Below, piece by piece: positions 56,655 through 64,000 of a stretch of DNA of 64,000 nt. A model generated the notes under the pieces. It had not been told where the DNA came from. It made no database searches and saw only the letters and a list, made by a program, of their open reading frames with translations. Source of the DNA: Deltaproteobacteria bacterium (GTDB lineage Bacteria; Desulfobacterota; Desulfuromonadia; Desulfuromonadales; BM103); NCBI GenBank assembly GCA_024636215.1, contig JAGXHL010000093.1, positions 73,684-137,683 on the forward strand, in the 5' to 3' direction. The number at the start of each line of letters is the position of its first letter. The stretch's first letter is position 1. Position numbers and translations under genes: made by a program.

Positions 56655-58952
56655 ATGCCGGTCGATCAACCTGAACCAGGCAACGACATGGAGGGCTCGC
56701 AAAGGCCTTTCTCTGCCATAAATTTTTCTTCGATCCTGCCACGCTTATCTCTTAAGGCCGGACTGACAGTTTTCTTGTCGGTCGGCCTTTTGCTTTTATG
56801 CCTGAGTCGCTCTCATCTTCCGTTGATCCATCTCCTGATTGAAATCTCCAACGTTATCTTGTTGGCAGCGGTATTCCTGATCGGCTGGAATACCAGGCAA
56901 CTGGTGCGAAGGCAGTTCTTTCTGATTCTGGCTGTCGGGTTTTTTGCGTCAGAGTTGATTGATCTCCTGATGGTGCTGACGTCGCAAAGTACAGCTGTTT
57001 CCCAGGTCCTGAGCCCCGATAAGGCCGCGCAATTGTGGCTGATCGCCAGAACTCTCGGCGCCTTTGCCTTCCTTTTTGCGATTCTTAGCCTCGGCCGCAA
57101 GGACTTCTGCACAGACAAGGAATGGTTGTTCGGATTCCTGCTCAGCGGCGCTGGCGGTCTGGCCCTGGTGTGGCCGCTTGAAATCTTTCCACCTGGTATT
57201 GTCGAAGGAGGGGGCTTTTCTCCCTTCAAGGTAAATGTTGAATATGCAATCATCGGCCTTCTCTGCGTATCGGCTTTTCTGCTTTTACTCCGAAAAAAAC
57301 ACCTGACTCAGCACCTCACCCTGCTGCTGGCCTCGGCCATTTTTATGAGCGCCCTGTCTGAACTGATCGTAACCTTTGACGCGGCTGCCCATAACTATAT
57401 GCATTTACTTGCTCATTATTGCAAACTGGGCAGTGCTGTTCTCATCTACTATGTCATGATTGAAGGAACGCTACGTTCTCCTTTTGCGAATCTTTTCAAA
57501 GATGTTGAGCAGTCCTACGAAGAGTTGAATCAGGAACTTCAAAGGCGTGTCATTGCCGAACGCCAGCAGGAAGCCGCTCACCAGGAAGCTACTTTGCTTT
57601 ACCAGATGTCCAGGGCCATGCACAGCACAATCAACCTTGATGAGTTGGCCCACCTGACCCTGTCCGCCGCAACCGGTGTCGAAGCGGGAGGGTTCGAAAG
57701 GGCGACCCTGTTTACGGTCAACAAGCGGACCGGCATGCTGCAAGGGATGTTAGGGGTCTCTCTCGATATGGCTTCACTGGTTCTTCCGGCAGGAGAGAAT
57801 CATCTGGCATGGGACCAGTTGCAACTGGATGATGAATCCTGCGAAGCACAACGTATAGACGCGTACAACCAAAAAGTTGTTAAGCAGCGGCTGCCTCTAA
57901 AGTCTGATGATAATGCTTTGGCAAAAGCCTTTCTTTCTGAACAAGTTATTCTGGTTCCCGACCCGTCTGGAGAGCCGGAGGGGGGCTTGCAGCTATTGGA
58001 AGCTCTTGGCCTGGGCCCTTACGCTTGTGCCCCCTTAGCCGGGCGTGATCAGATCCTCGGCGTTCTGCTCGTTGACAACCCTTTGAGCCGACGGGAAATT
58101 TCCCCGACACGTAAACGCTTCCTGGAGCTTTTTGCCAATCAGGCGGGCTTGGCCCTGGGCAATGCCAGCCTGGTGAAAAGCCTGGAGATGGCTCATGCTA
58201 ATTTGCAGGATGTTCAGGAACAGTTGATTCATGGCGAGAAGATGGCAGTGCTTGGCGAAATGGCCGCACAGGTTGCTCATGAGTTGCGCAACCCGCTGGT
58301 CTCCATCGGTGGTTTTGCCCGGCGCCTTGTCAAACAGGAGCTTCAGGAGCCGAAGGCAAACGAATATGCTGCGATCATTGCTCGCGAGGTCAAACGTATG
58401 GAGGAGATGCTCAGCAACATCCTCTCTTTCAGCAAAAAGCAGCTGGTTTGTTTTGAAGAATGTAATTTGAGGAGTGTGCTGCAGGAGGTCTTTGATCTCG
58501 AGTATGACCAATGTCAACGACAAAATATAGAGTTTAAATGTGATTTTGCTCGCAAGCTCCCCGAGATCCTCGGCGATTATCGCCAGTTGCGCCAGGTCTT
58601 CCTCAACCTGGTCATCAACGCTCGACAGGTGATGAACGCTGGAGGTGTTCTGACTGTGAGTGCCAAAGTCGGTTCTTTGCGTGGTGTGCAGGCCGTCGTG
58701 GTCGAGGTTCGGGATACCGGGGGAGGGATTCTGCCTGAGGTGATGCGCAATATCTTCAACCCGTTTTTTTCGACCTCTGCCAAAGGCACCGGTCTGGGGC
58801 TTTCCATCTCTCACCGGATTGTGGAACATCATCACGGCCAGATTGAGGTCGTCAACGGTGAAAAAGGTGCCTGCTTTATTGTCTCTTTGCCCGTGGTTCA
58901 GCCAGATCGAAAACTTCACTGTGGCCATCCGGATTTTCCGGATGAAAACTAA
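56655..58952 (+). CDS. membrane sensor histidine kinase with GAF domain
   Basis: 765 aa from the ATG at 56655 (AGGAGGAGG upstream). About eight N-terminal hydrophobic segments (30-275, MASE3-like), a coiled coil, a GAF domain (about 335-505), and the kinase core with phospho-acceptor His542 (VAHELRNPLVSIGG), N box LNLVINARQVMNAGG, G1 DTGGGILPEV and G2 GTGLGLSISHRI. No partner regulator is adjacent. The final residues after LPVVQP come from palindromic element 2: the gene runs into the repeat and uses its terminal TAA as stop, giving a C-terminus DRKLHCGHPDFPDEN unrelated to the family. Confidence 0.88.
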   Translation: MPVDQPEPGNDMEGSQRPFSAINFSSILPRLSLKAGLTVFLSVGLLLLCLSRSHLPLIHLLIEISNVILLAAVFLIGWNTRQLVRRQFFLILAVGFFASELIDLLMVLTSQSTAVSQVLSPDKAAQLWLIARTLGAFAFLFAILSLGRKDFCTDKEWLFGFLLSGAGGLALVWPLEIFPPGIVEGGGFSPFKVNVEYAIIGLLCVSAFLLLLRKKHLTQHLTLLLASAIFMSALSELIVTFDAAAHNYMHLLAHYCKLGSAVLIYYVMIEGTLRSPFANLFKDVEQSYEELNQELQRRVIAERQQEAAHQEATLLYQMSRAMHSTINLDELAHLTLSAATGVEAGGFERATLFTVNKRTGMLQGMLGVSLDMASLVLPAGENHLAWDQLQLDDESCEAQRIDAYNQKVVKQRLPLKSDDNALAKAFLSEQVILVPDPSGEPEGGLQLLEALGLGPYACAPLAGRDQILGVLLVDNPLSRREISPTRKRFLELFANQAGLALGNASLVKSLEMAHANLQDVQEQLIHGEKMAVLGEMAAQVAHELRNPLVSIGGFARRLVKQELQEPKANEYAAIIAREVKRMEEMLSNILSFSKKQLVCFEECNLRSVLQEVFDLEYDQCQRQNIEFKCDFARKLPEILGDYRQLRQVFLNLVINARQVMNAGGVLTVSAKVGSLRGVQAVVVEVRDTGGGILPEVMRNIFNPFFSTSAKGTGLGLSISHRIVEHHHGQIEVVNGEKGACFIVSLPVVQPDRKLHCGHPDFPDEN
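58902..58952. repeat. palindromic element family 2, 3'-end fragment inside a coding region
   Basis: CCAGATCGAAAACTTCACTG then CCATCCGGATTTTCCGGATG and AAAACTAA. It supplies the last 15 codons and the stop of the histidine kinase gene. Here the terminal inverted repeat is GAAAACTAA, the exact complement of the 5' terminus of the full copies. Confidence 0.8.
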
Positions 58953-59031
58953 GCTAAATAGTAACCATTCACCCCTATTGTAGTAGCGGCTTCAGCAGTG
59001 GACAATCGCGCCTGAAGACCACTCCTAACAG

Positions 59032-59115
59032 CGTCATTCCGGCATGATTTTAGCCGGAATCCAGGTTTTGCAGAGTTTAAAAGTGGATCCCCGATAGAAC
59101 CACTCGGGGATGACG
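59032..59115. repeat. REP-like palindromic element (84 bp)
   Basis: CGTCATTCC at one end and GGGATGACG at the other are inverted. Inside are hairpins ATTCCGGC/GCCGGAAT and CCCCGA/TCGGGG. This resembles the widespread proteobacterial GTCATTCC...GGAATGAC class of repeats and is unrelated to families 1 and 2. The rest of 58953-59156 shows nothing else. Confidence 0.65.
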
Positions 59116-59156
59116 ACCCTTGGGCCGGCACGTGAATAGTTACGCTAAAGATTCAA

Positions 59157-59843
59157 TCAGGCCATGCCGAAGCCCCACAGCAAGCCCACCACCACGAAAA
59201 CAGCAGGCAGCAGGTTGCCTACCGGCAAGCGTTTGATGCCCATCAAGTCGATAGCGATGGCGACAATCAACAAACCACCAACAGCGTTCATTTCGGTTAT
59301 GACCGGCTCGGTCAAAAGTCTTTCTGCCAACTCGGCGGCGAGGGTGATGCCGCCCTGGTAGAAGAGTAAGGGAATCACCGAAAAAACAACCCCGATACCG
59401 AGGGTTGAGGTCAGCGCGATCGAAGCGACACCATCAAGAGCCGCTTTCGCATAGAGAATGGTCGGTTGGCCGCTCAGGCCGTCCTGCAGGGCACCCATAA
59501 TTGCCATGGCGCCTACGCAGTAAAGCAGGCTCGCGGTGACAAAGCCTTCGGCCACTTTACCCGAGCCGGAAAAGCGTTTTTGCAGACGTTCGCCAAAGGC
59601 TTCCAACCGTTTTTCGATACCGATCACCTCACCGATCAAGCCGCCAAAAATCAGGCCACCTATGACGATCATGATCTGCTCGCTCTGCAGAGCGAGCTGC
59701 AGGCCGATCAGCAAAACAGCCAGGCCCAGACCAATCATCAAGGTCTGACGCATTCTGGGCGAGAGGTAGCGGCCGGCAAAGCGGCCGATCAGAGAGCCGA
59801 CAATCACTGCGCCGATGTTGACGAAAGTCCCCTGCAATATCAT
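59157..59843 (-). CDS. DUF554 family integral membrane protein
   Basis: 228 aa. Start MILQGTFVNIGAVIVGSLIG and about six transmembrane segments, with conserved-looking GLAVLLIGLQLALQSE and GGLIFGGLIGEVIGIEKR. This is the DUF554/YdfK family; some members are described as possible transporters but function is not established. It lies between two fragments of palindromic element 2. Confidence 0.85.
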   Translation of the reverse strand: MILQGTFVNIGAVIVGSLIGRFAGRYLSPRMRQTLMIGLGLAVLLIGLQLALQSEQIMIVIGGLIFGGLIGEVIGIEKRLEAFGERLQKRFSGSGKVAEGFVTASLLYCVGAMAIMGALQDGLSGQPTILYAKAALDGVASIALTSTLGIGVVFSVIPLLFYQGGITLAAELAERLLTEPVITEMNAVGGLLIVAIAIDLMGIKRLPVGNLLPAVFVVVGLLWGFGMA

Positions 59844-59879
59844 GAGTTTTCCTTTAAATATGGGATTGCATGAGCAGCG

Positions 59880-59924
59880 CGCAGAAATTGAGGAAAAGGG
59901 ACGTTTCCGGACGAAAACTAAATA
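59880..59924. repeat. palindromic element family 2, 5'-end fragment, inverted
   Basis: The reverse complement reads GTTATTTAGTTTTCGTCCGG then AAACG and CCCTTTTCC, matching the first 45 bp of the full copies. The TAG inside it is the stop codon of the minus-strand lipoprotein gene. Confidence 0.75.
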
Positions 59925-60610
59925 ACGCCCTGTTCGTGCAGGTCTTTGGTTACGACCTCAATGAAATCGTGAATCAACGTCTGCATCGTCCCATCGAGCA
60001 CGGTTTCCAGTTGGGCTGACCAGATCAGTTCACCGGAGGCTGAATCATACAGGTTGCTTTCTATAGTGACCACCTGGAACTGGGAGATTGTGGCCGGCTC
60101 GTAGGTCATCTCGTAACGACGGTCATAATAGTTGCGATAGTTGCGGTAGTAGGGTTCCGGACGATAGACCCCTCTGTCCGGGCGATATCCGCCTCGGTCA
60201 TAATATCCCCCTCGGTCATAATAGGACGGGACAGAACTGTATCCAGAGACTCGCCCCGGATTGACGACTTCCTCGGTTCGTTTGCCGAGGATGCGTGTCA
60301 GAAGAAGGGCGTCGGCGCCATTGGCCCTGACCTTCTTGGTCAGCAGCTCCAGGTCGGCATCCTGGTTGTTTTTCAGGTCCTTGTAGCTGGAGACGGTCTC
60401 GATACCGTAGGTCTGCAGGCTCTGGCCGAATTCATCTTCGAATAATCTCCGGCTGGTTTCCTGTTTGGAAATGCCAACGATGTAAACTTTTTTGACTGGA
60501 CTGGTATAGTCCGGGCTACGCCATGAGCCGGTCAATGTTGTCGAAGAACAACCTGATATTAAAAAAGCAATCAGTAGCGCGACGAGACTCCAGGGGAATA
60601 TTCTTCTCAT
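59918..60610 (-). CDS. lipoprotein with Tyr/Arg/Gly-rich segment
   Basis: 230 aa from the ATG at 60610. Lipoprotein signal LVALLIAFLISGC. Then WRSPDYTSPVKKVYIVGISK and a domain resembling DUF4136-like or LpoB/TolB-N-type folds (DALLLTRILGKRTEEV). A low-complexity run of Tyr, Arg, Gly and Pro with YDRGGY and YRNYRNYYDRRY lies in the middle. The C-terminus returns to a beta domain (VVTIESNLYDSASGELIWSA). The stop codon lies in a repeat fragment, and a heptamer array lies upstream of the start. Confidence 0.7.
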   Translation of the reverse strand: MRRIFPWSLVALLIAFLISGCSSTTLTGSWRSPDYTSPVKKVYIVGISKQETSRRLFEDEFGQSLQTYGIETVSSYKDLKNNQDADLELLTKKVRANGADALLLTRILGKRTEEVVNPGRVSGYSSVPSYYDRGGYYDRGGYRPDRGVYRPEPYYRNYRNYYDRRYEMTYEPATISQFQVVTIESNLYDSASGELIWSAQLETVLDGTMQTLIHDFIEVVTKDLHEQGVI

Positions 60611-60647
60611 ATCAGACTCCAAAGTTGAGTGCTTACATCTGACGAAG

Positions 60648-60738
60648 CTGACAACTGACAACTGACAACTGACAACTGACTACTGACTACTGACTACTGA
60701 CTACTGACTACTGACTACTGACTACTGACTACTGACAA
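60648..60738. repeat. heptanucleotide array, 13 units (CTGACAA/CTGACTA)
   Basis: Exactly 91 bp: four CTGACAA, eight CTGACTA, one CTGACAA. It sits 38-128 bp upstream of the lipoprotein start, where length changes could alter promoter spacing. Confidence 0.95.
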
Positions 60739-60758
60739 TGAAGTATATCAGATTGACT

Positions 60759-62036
60759 TTATCTCTCCTGCAGCTTATCCGCCAGGGTTTTGATCTCCGC
60801 ACGAATCTCCTCGGGCAGCTGTTTCTGGCTCATCAATCGCTGAAGCTGTTCGGCAGCTTCCTTGCGCCAGCCCTTCGCCAGGTAGACCTGGGAGATGCGC
60901 AGGAGCCAGCGCGGATTGTCGCGCTCCTGGCGCAGCGCTCCTTTAAAGGATTCGAGCGCCCGGTCAAGGTTCTTGCCGCGCCGCAGCCAGAATTCGGCCA
61001 GCAGCGGGTGCGCGCCACCTCCACAGCCACCTGCCGGCATGCGCATCAGTAAGGCTTCGGCATCATCGAAGCGTTCCGAGCGTTCCATGAGCTGGGCACA
61101 GAGAGAGATCAGGCCCGGATCCACAATGCCTTCGTCAATGGCTTTGAGCCCGGCAGCCAAGGCCGGTTCCAACTCTCGGCGCTGGGCATGCAATTCAGCC
61201 AGGCGGGCCCAGGAGTAGCCGACAAAACGCTCTGCAGACAAGGTCTCTTTAAGCGCTCTCTCCAGTTCATCGATACGACCGGTTGCTGCCAGCACCTCGA
61301 CCAGGGCTTCGAAGGCCGGGAAGAAGTCCGGTTCGAGGGTCAAGGCCGCCTGCAGATCCTGATAAGCTTTTTTCAGCTGACCTGCGCGGATCATCAGCGC
61401 GCCGCGTTCAAAGAGGAAGAGGGCGTTACGCTGAGCTTGCGGAACCTTTGTCAACAGCTCCAGGGCCTGTTTGTCCTCACCGTCCTGAACGGCCAGCCAG
61501 GCCTGGCGAAACTCCGTTCCGGCAGACAGGTAACGATCTGCCAGCTCAGCGGGCATGGTGGCCAGCAGCAACTCCAGGCGGGCTTCTTTATCAAGATCCA
61601 TTTCCTCAGCAGTGAGCTGCGGGTCTGAGCTTGTCGAGCAAGCGCTGTTGCAGCCGGCATGAATGGCCGGACTTTCGCTGACGTCCGCTTCCTGTTTCGG
61701 CAAGTCGCCACGCTCCAGGTCCGCCAGGGCCTTTTCGGCGCTCTTGCGCAGCCCGGTTGACCTGGCTTGCTCGATCGCCAACTGGTAATCTTCACGAGCT
61801 CGCAGAAGGTTGCCTGATTTTTGTGCCCAGAGTCCTTCTTCAAGGTTGATCTTCGCCAGGGCATCGCCAGCCTGATCTTCCCAGCTGTTGATTTCAGTCA
61901 GGAGTGTTGCGTCCAGCTCTGTCCGATCAAGCCTTTTTGCTGCGCTCAATAAACCCGCCCAGTCCTGGCGGGAAACCATTTGACGCATCTCTTCTACGGG
62001 GTCTTTTTTGCCAAACATTTTCTTTAAAAAACTCAT
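60759..62036 (-). CDS. TPR-repeat protein
   Basis: 425 aa. Basic, Met-rich N-terminus (MSFLKKMFGKKDP) suggests membrane association without a signal peptide. At least six helical TPR-like repeats span 150-425 (e.g. ALFLFERGALMIRAGQLKKA, LRISQVYLAKGWRKEAAEQL). A Cys-containing loop (HAGCNSACSTS) and a Gly-Cys-Gly loop (AGGCGGGAHP) are present. Likely a scaffold; no partner is evident. Confidence 0.8.
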   Translation of the reverse strand: MSFLKKMFGKKDPVEEMRQMVSRQDWAGLLSAAKRLDRTELDATLLTEINSWEDQAGDALAKINLEEGLWAQKSGNLLRAREDYQLAIEQARSTGLRKSAEKALADLERGDLPKQEADVSESPAIHAGCNSACSTSSDPQLTAEEMDLDKEARLELLLATMPAELADRYLSAGTEFRQAWLAVQDGEDKQALELLTKVPQAQRNALFLFERGALMIRAGQLKKAYQDLQAALTLEPDFFPAFEALVEVLAATGRIDELERALKETLSAERFVGYSWARLAELHAQRRELEPALAAGLKAIDEGIVDPGLISLCAQLMERSERFDDAEALLMRMPAGGCGGGAHPLLAEFWLRRGKNLDRALESFKGALRQERDNPRWLLRISQVYLAKGWRKEAAEQLQRLMSQKQLPEEIRAEIKTLADKLQER

Positions 62037-62272
62037 TTATGCTGACCTCTCGATGGATTTCCAAACACGATTGAACCTCTTCACTTAGAAAGTGTCAACC
62101 ATGTAAACCACCATGTAAACCAAAATCAGCAATGAATCGCATTCGAACGACCGAAGAACGACCGGGCGACGGTTGTCTGACGGTGACAAAATCTGCCGGT
62201 GAGCCTTGCTCCCGGGCCGCAGATGGTGTATAAGCCGATGATTCAACAACACTTTAACGAGGGATTAAGCTT
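62037..62272. other. intergenic, no gene recognised
   Basis: 236 bp between divergent genes. CCATGTAAACCA is repeated at about 62100 and 62110. No clear promoter pair stands out. Confidence 0.4.
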
Positions 62273-63949
62273 ATGAGCGAAGATACCAAAAAAGTCATCT
62301 ATTCCATGATGGGCGTCAACAAAAGCTATAACAACAAGCCGATCATCAAGGACATTTCCCTTTCCTACTTTTATGGCGCCAAAATCGGCGTGCTTGGCCT
62401 CAACGGTTCCGGTAAATCGACCCTGCTCAAGATCATGGCCGGCATCGATAAGGAATTTAATGGCGAGACCACCCTCTCCGATGGTTACAGCGTCGGTTTC
62501 CTCGAGCAGGAGCCGTTGATTGACTGCGACAAGAGCGTGCGTGAAGTGGTTGAAGAGGGAGTTCAGGAAACGGTTGATCTGCTCAAGGAGTTTGAAGAGA
62601 TCAATGCAGCCTTTGCCGATCCCGATGCCGATATGGAAAAGCTCTGTGATCGTCAGGCCGTGGTCCAGGAGAGACTCGATACCCTCGATGCCTGGGAACT
62701 TGATTCCAAGCTTGACCTGGCCATGGACGCCCTGCGCTGCCCTCCGGGTGACGCCAGGGTGAGTGTGCTCTCCGGTGGAGAGAAGCGTCGGGTTGCTCTC
62801 TGTCGGCTGTTGCTGCAAAAACCGGATATCCTGCTGCTTGACGAGCCGACCAACCATCTTGATGCAGAAACCGTGGGCTGGCTGGAACAGCACCTGCAGC
62901 GTTATGAAGGCACCATTATCGCGGTCACCCATGATCGTTACTTTCTCGACAACGTGGCCGGCTGGATTCTGGAACTCGACCGCGGTCACGGTATCCCCTG
63001 GAAGGGCAATTACTCCAGCTGGCTGGAGCAGAAGCAGGAACGTCTGCGCAAGGAAGAGAAGGCCGAAAGTAATCGTCAAAAAACCTTGCAGCGCGAGCTC
63101 GAGTGGATTCGCATGAGCCCCAAGGCCCGCCACGCCAAAGGCCAGGCCCGCATCAATTCCTACGAGAAGCTGCTGGGCCAGGACGCGGCTGAGCGCGAAA
63201 GAGACATGGAAATCTATATCCCACCGGGCCCACGCCTTGGCAACATCGTTGTCGAAGCCAAAGACGTCGCCAAGGGTTACGATGACCGGCTACTTTACGA
63301 GAAGCTCAACTTCATGCTGCCGCCCGGCGGCATCGTCGGCATCATCGGTCCCAACGGAGCCGGCAAGACCACTCTGTTTCGCATGATTACCGGTCAGGAA
63401 CAACCCGACAGCGGCAGCTTCAAGGTCGGTGACACGGTTAAACTCGCTTACGTTGACCAGGACCGTCCGCTCGATGGCAGCAAAACCATTTTTGAAGAAA
63501 TTACCGGCGGTCAGGAACAGATGATGCTTGGCAACAAACCGGTCAATTCACGTGGCTATGTTGCCCGTTTCAACTTTTCCGGAGGCGACCAGCAGAAGAA
63601 GGTTGGCGTGTTGTCCGGCGGTGAGCGCAACCGAGTGCATCTGGCCAAAATCCTGCGCGAGGAGTCAAACGTCCTGCTGCTTGACGAACCGACCAACGAC
63701 CTTGACGTCAATACGCTGCGGGCGCTTGAGGAGGCTCTTGAAAGCTTCGCCGGCTGTGCCGTGGTCATCAGCCATGATCGCTGGTTTCTCGATCGGGTCG
63801 CCACCCACATCCTGGCCTTTGAGGGCGATTCCCAGGTGGTCTGGTATGAAGGCAATTACTCGGAGTACGAAGAAGATCGCAAGAAACGACTGGGTAAAGA
63901 TGCTGACCAGCCGCACCGCATCCGTTATCGCAGCCTGACCAGGCAGTGA
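62273..63949 (+). CDS. ettA: EttA, energy-dependent translational throttle ABC-F protein
   Basis: 558 aa. Two ABC domains: Walker A GLNGSGKST, signature LSGGEKRRVAL and Walker B LLLDEPTNHLD in the first; GPNGAGKT, LSGGERNRVHL and LLLDEPTNDLD in the second. The linker between them is the P-site tRNA interaction motif. Length and the DDRLLYEKLNF start of domain 2 fit EttA rather than other ABC-F types. EttA binds the ribosomal E site and gates elongation by ATP/ADP ratio. Confidence 0.93.
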   Translation: MSEDTKKVIYSMMGVNKSYNNKPIIKDISLSYFYGAKIGVLGLNGSGKSTLLKIMAGIDKEFNGETTLSDGYSVGFLEQEPLIDCDKSVREVVEEGVQETVDLLKEFEEINAAFADPDADMEKLCDRQAVVQERLDTLDAWELDSKLDLAMDALRCPPGDARVSVLSGGEKRRVALCRLLLQKPDILLLDEPTNHLDAETVGWLEQHLQRYEGTIIAVTHDRYFLDNVAGWILELDRGHGIPWKGNYSSWLEQKQERLRKEEKAESNRQKTLQRELEWIRMSPKARHAKGQARINSYEKLLGQDAAERERDMEIYIPPGPRLGNIVVEAKDVAKGYDDRLLYEKLNFMLPPGGIVGIIGPNGAGKTTLFRMITGQEQPDSGSFKVGDTVKLAYVDQDRPLDGSKTIFEEITGGQEQMMLGNKPVNSRGYVARFNFSGGDQQKKVGVLSGGERNRVHLAKILREESNVLLLDEPTNDLDVNTLRALEEALESFAGCAVVISHDRWFLDRVATHILAFEGDSQVVWYEGNYSEYEEDRKKRLGKDADQPHRIRYRSLTRQ

Positions 63950-63953
63950 GGCT

Positions 63954-64000
63954 GAGGTTGGGGGCTGGGGGCTGGGGGCTGGGGGCTGGAGCCTGGAGCT
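63954..64000. repeat. heptanucleotide array (GGGGCTG), running to the window edge
   Basis: GAGGTTG, four GGGGCTG, GAGCCTG and a partial unit, just after the ettA stop. The same unit as the array after moaA. Confidence 0.85.

Noticed and set aside
60648..60738. Heptamer array as a possible CRISPR or coding repeat
   Set aside because: Units are contiguous without spacers, and a 7-bp unit shifts frame and meets stop codons.

Overview
The window looks like chromosome from a deltaproteobacterial anaerobe of the Desulfuromonadia (Desulfuromonas, Geopsychrobacter, Pelobacter and Geobacter relatives). This rests on a secreted triheme c7-type cytochrome, a GlcD/GlcF D-2-hydroxyacid oxidase beside lactate racemase, an ArsS-type radical SAM protein, a MXAN_5187-like protein, a UGA-decoded selenoprotein and a CIRCE-controlled groESL operon. 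The assignment is an inference from gene content. There is no prophage, CRISPR array, complete insertion sequence or tRNA gene. Dispersed small palindromic elements and heptanucleotide arrays are unusually common.

Layout. 1-7.6 kb (minus strand): glutamate-cysteine ligase, a class I aminotransferase preceded by a 35-codon Ala-rich ORF and a terminator, a DinG-type helicase with an N-terminal JAB domain, an AAA+ ATPase, and an AhpD-like selenoprotein with an in-frame UGA and a SECIS-like hairpin. 7.9-15.9 kb: clpB, a MshEN-receiver protein, a thioredoxin-fold protein, a B12-binding radical SAM protein, a patatin and a MXAN_5187-like protein. 16-25 kb (plus): glmU, glmS, a ClC channel with CBS domains, a UvrD/PcrA helicase and a DUF4139 protein. 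25-37.5 kb: a complete Lap-type adhesin system. 37.6-39 kb: arsS between two direct copies of a ~187-bp palindromic element. 39-47.5 kb: a PhnD-like periplasmic protein, groESL, a PP-loop ATPase, pilT and moaA. 47.6-53.5 kb: c7 cytochrome, glcF, glcD, a larA remnant, the mntA-hepT toxin-antitoxin pair and larA. 53.7-64 kb: radA, moaC, a membrane protein, dksA, a sensor kinase, a DUF554 protein, a lipoprotein, a TPR protein and ettA.

The most interesting system is the Lap locus. It holds an RTX adhesin with a TAAG cleavage motif at residues 110-113, a PilZ protein, a NarL-type response regulator, a TolC, a type I ABC ATPase, a membrane fusion protein, a LapG-type cysteine protease, and a two-TM PAS protein whose HD-GYP domain has lost most metal ligands but keeps the GYP loop. 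No LapD-like GGDEF-EAL protein is in the window, so the degenerate HD-GYP protein is a candidate c-di-GMP gate for LapG. Two intergenic regions of the locus share the palindrome TATAAC-N4-GTTATA, which fits the 7-2-7 geometry of NarL-family sites. With the two MshEN-containing proteins, the window carries several candidate c-di-GMP receptors and no evident cyclase.

Other discoveries: the selenoprotein (missed if UGA is read only as stop), the Ala-rich leader-like ORF with an attenuator-like structure before the aminotransferase, and mntA-hepT lying between two divergent larA 3' ends.
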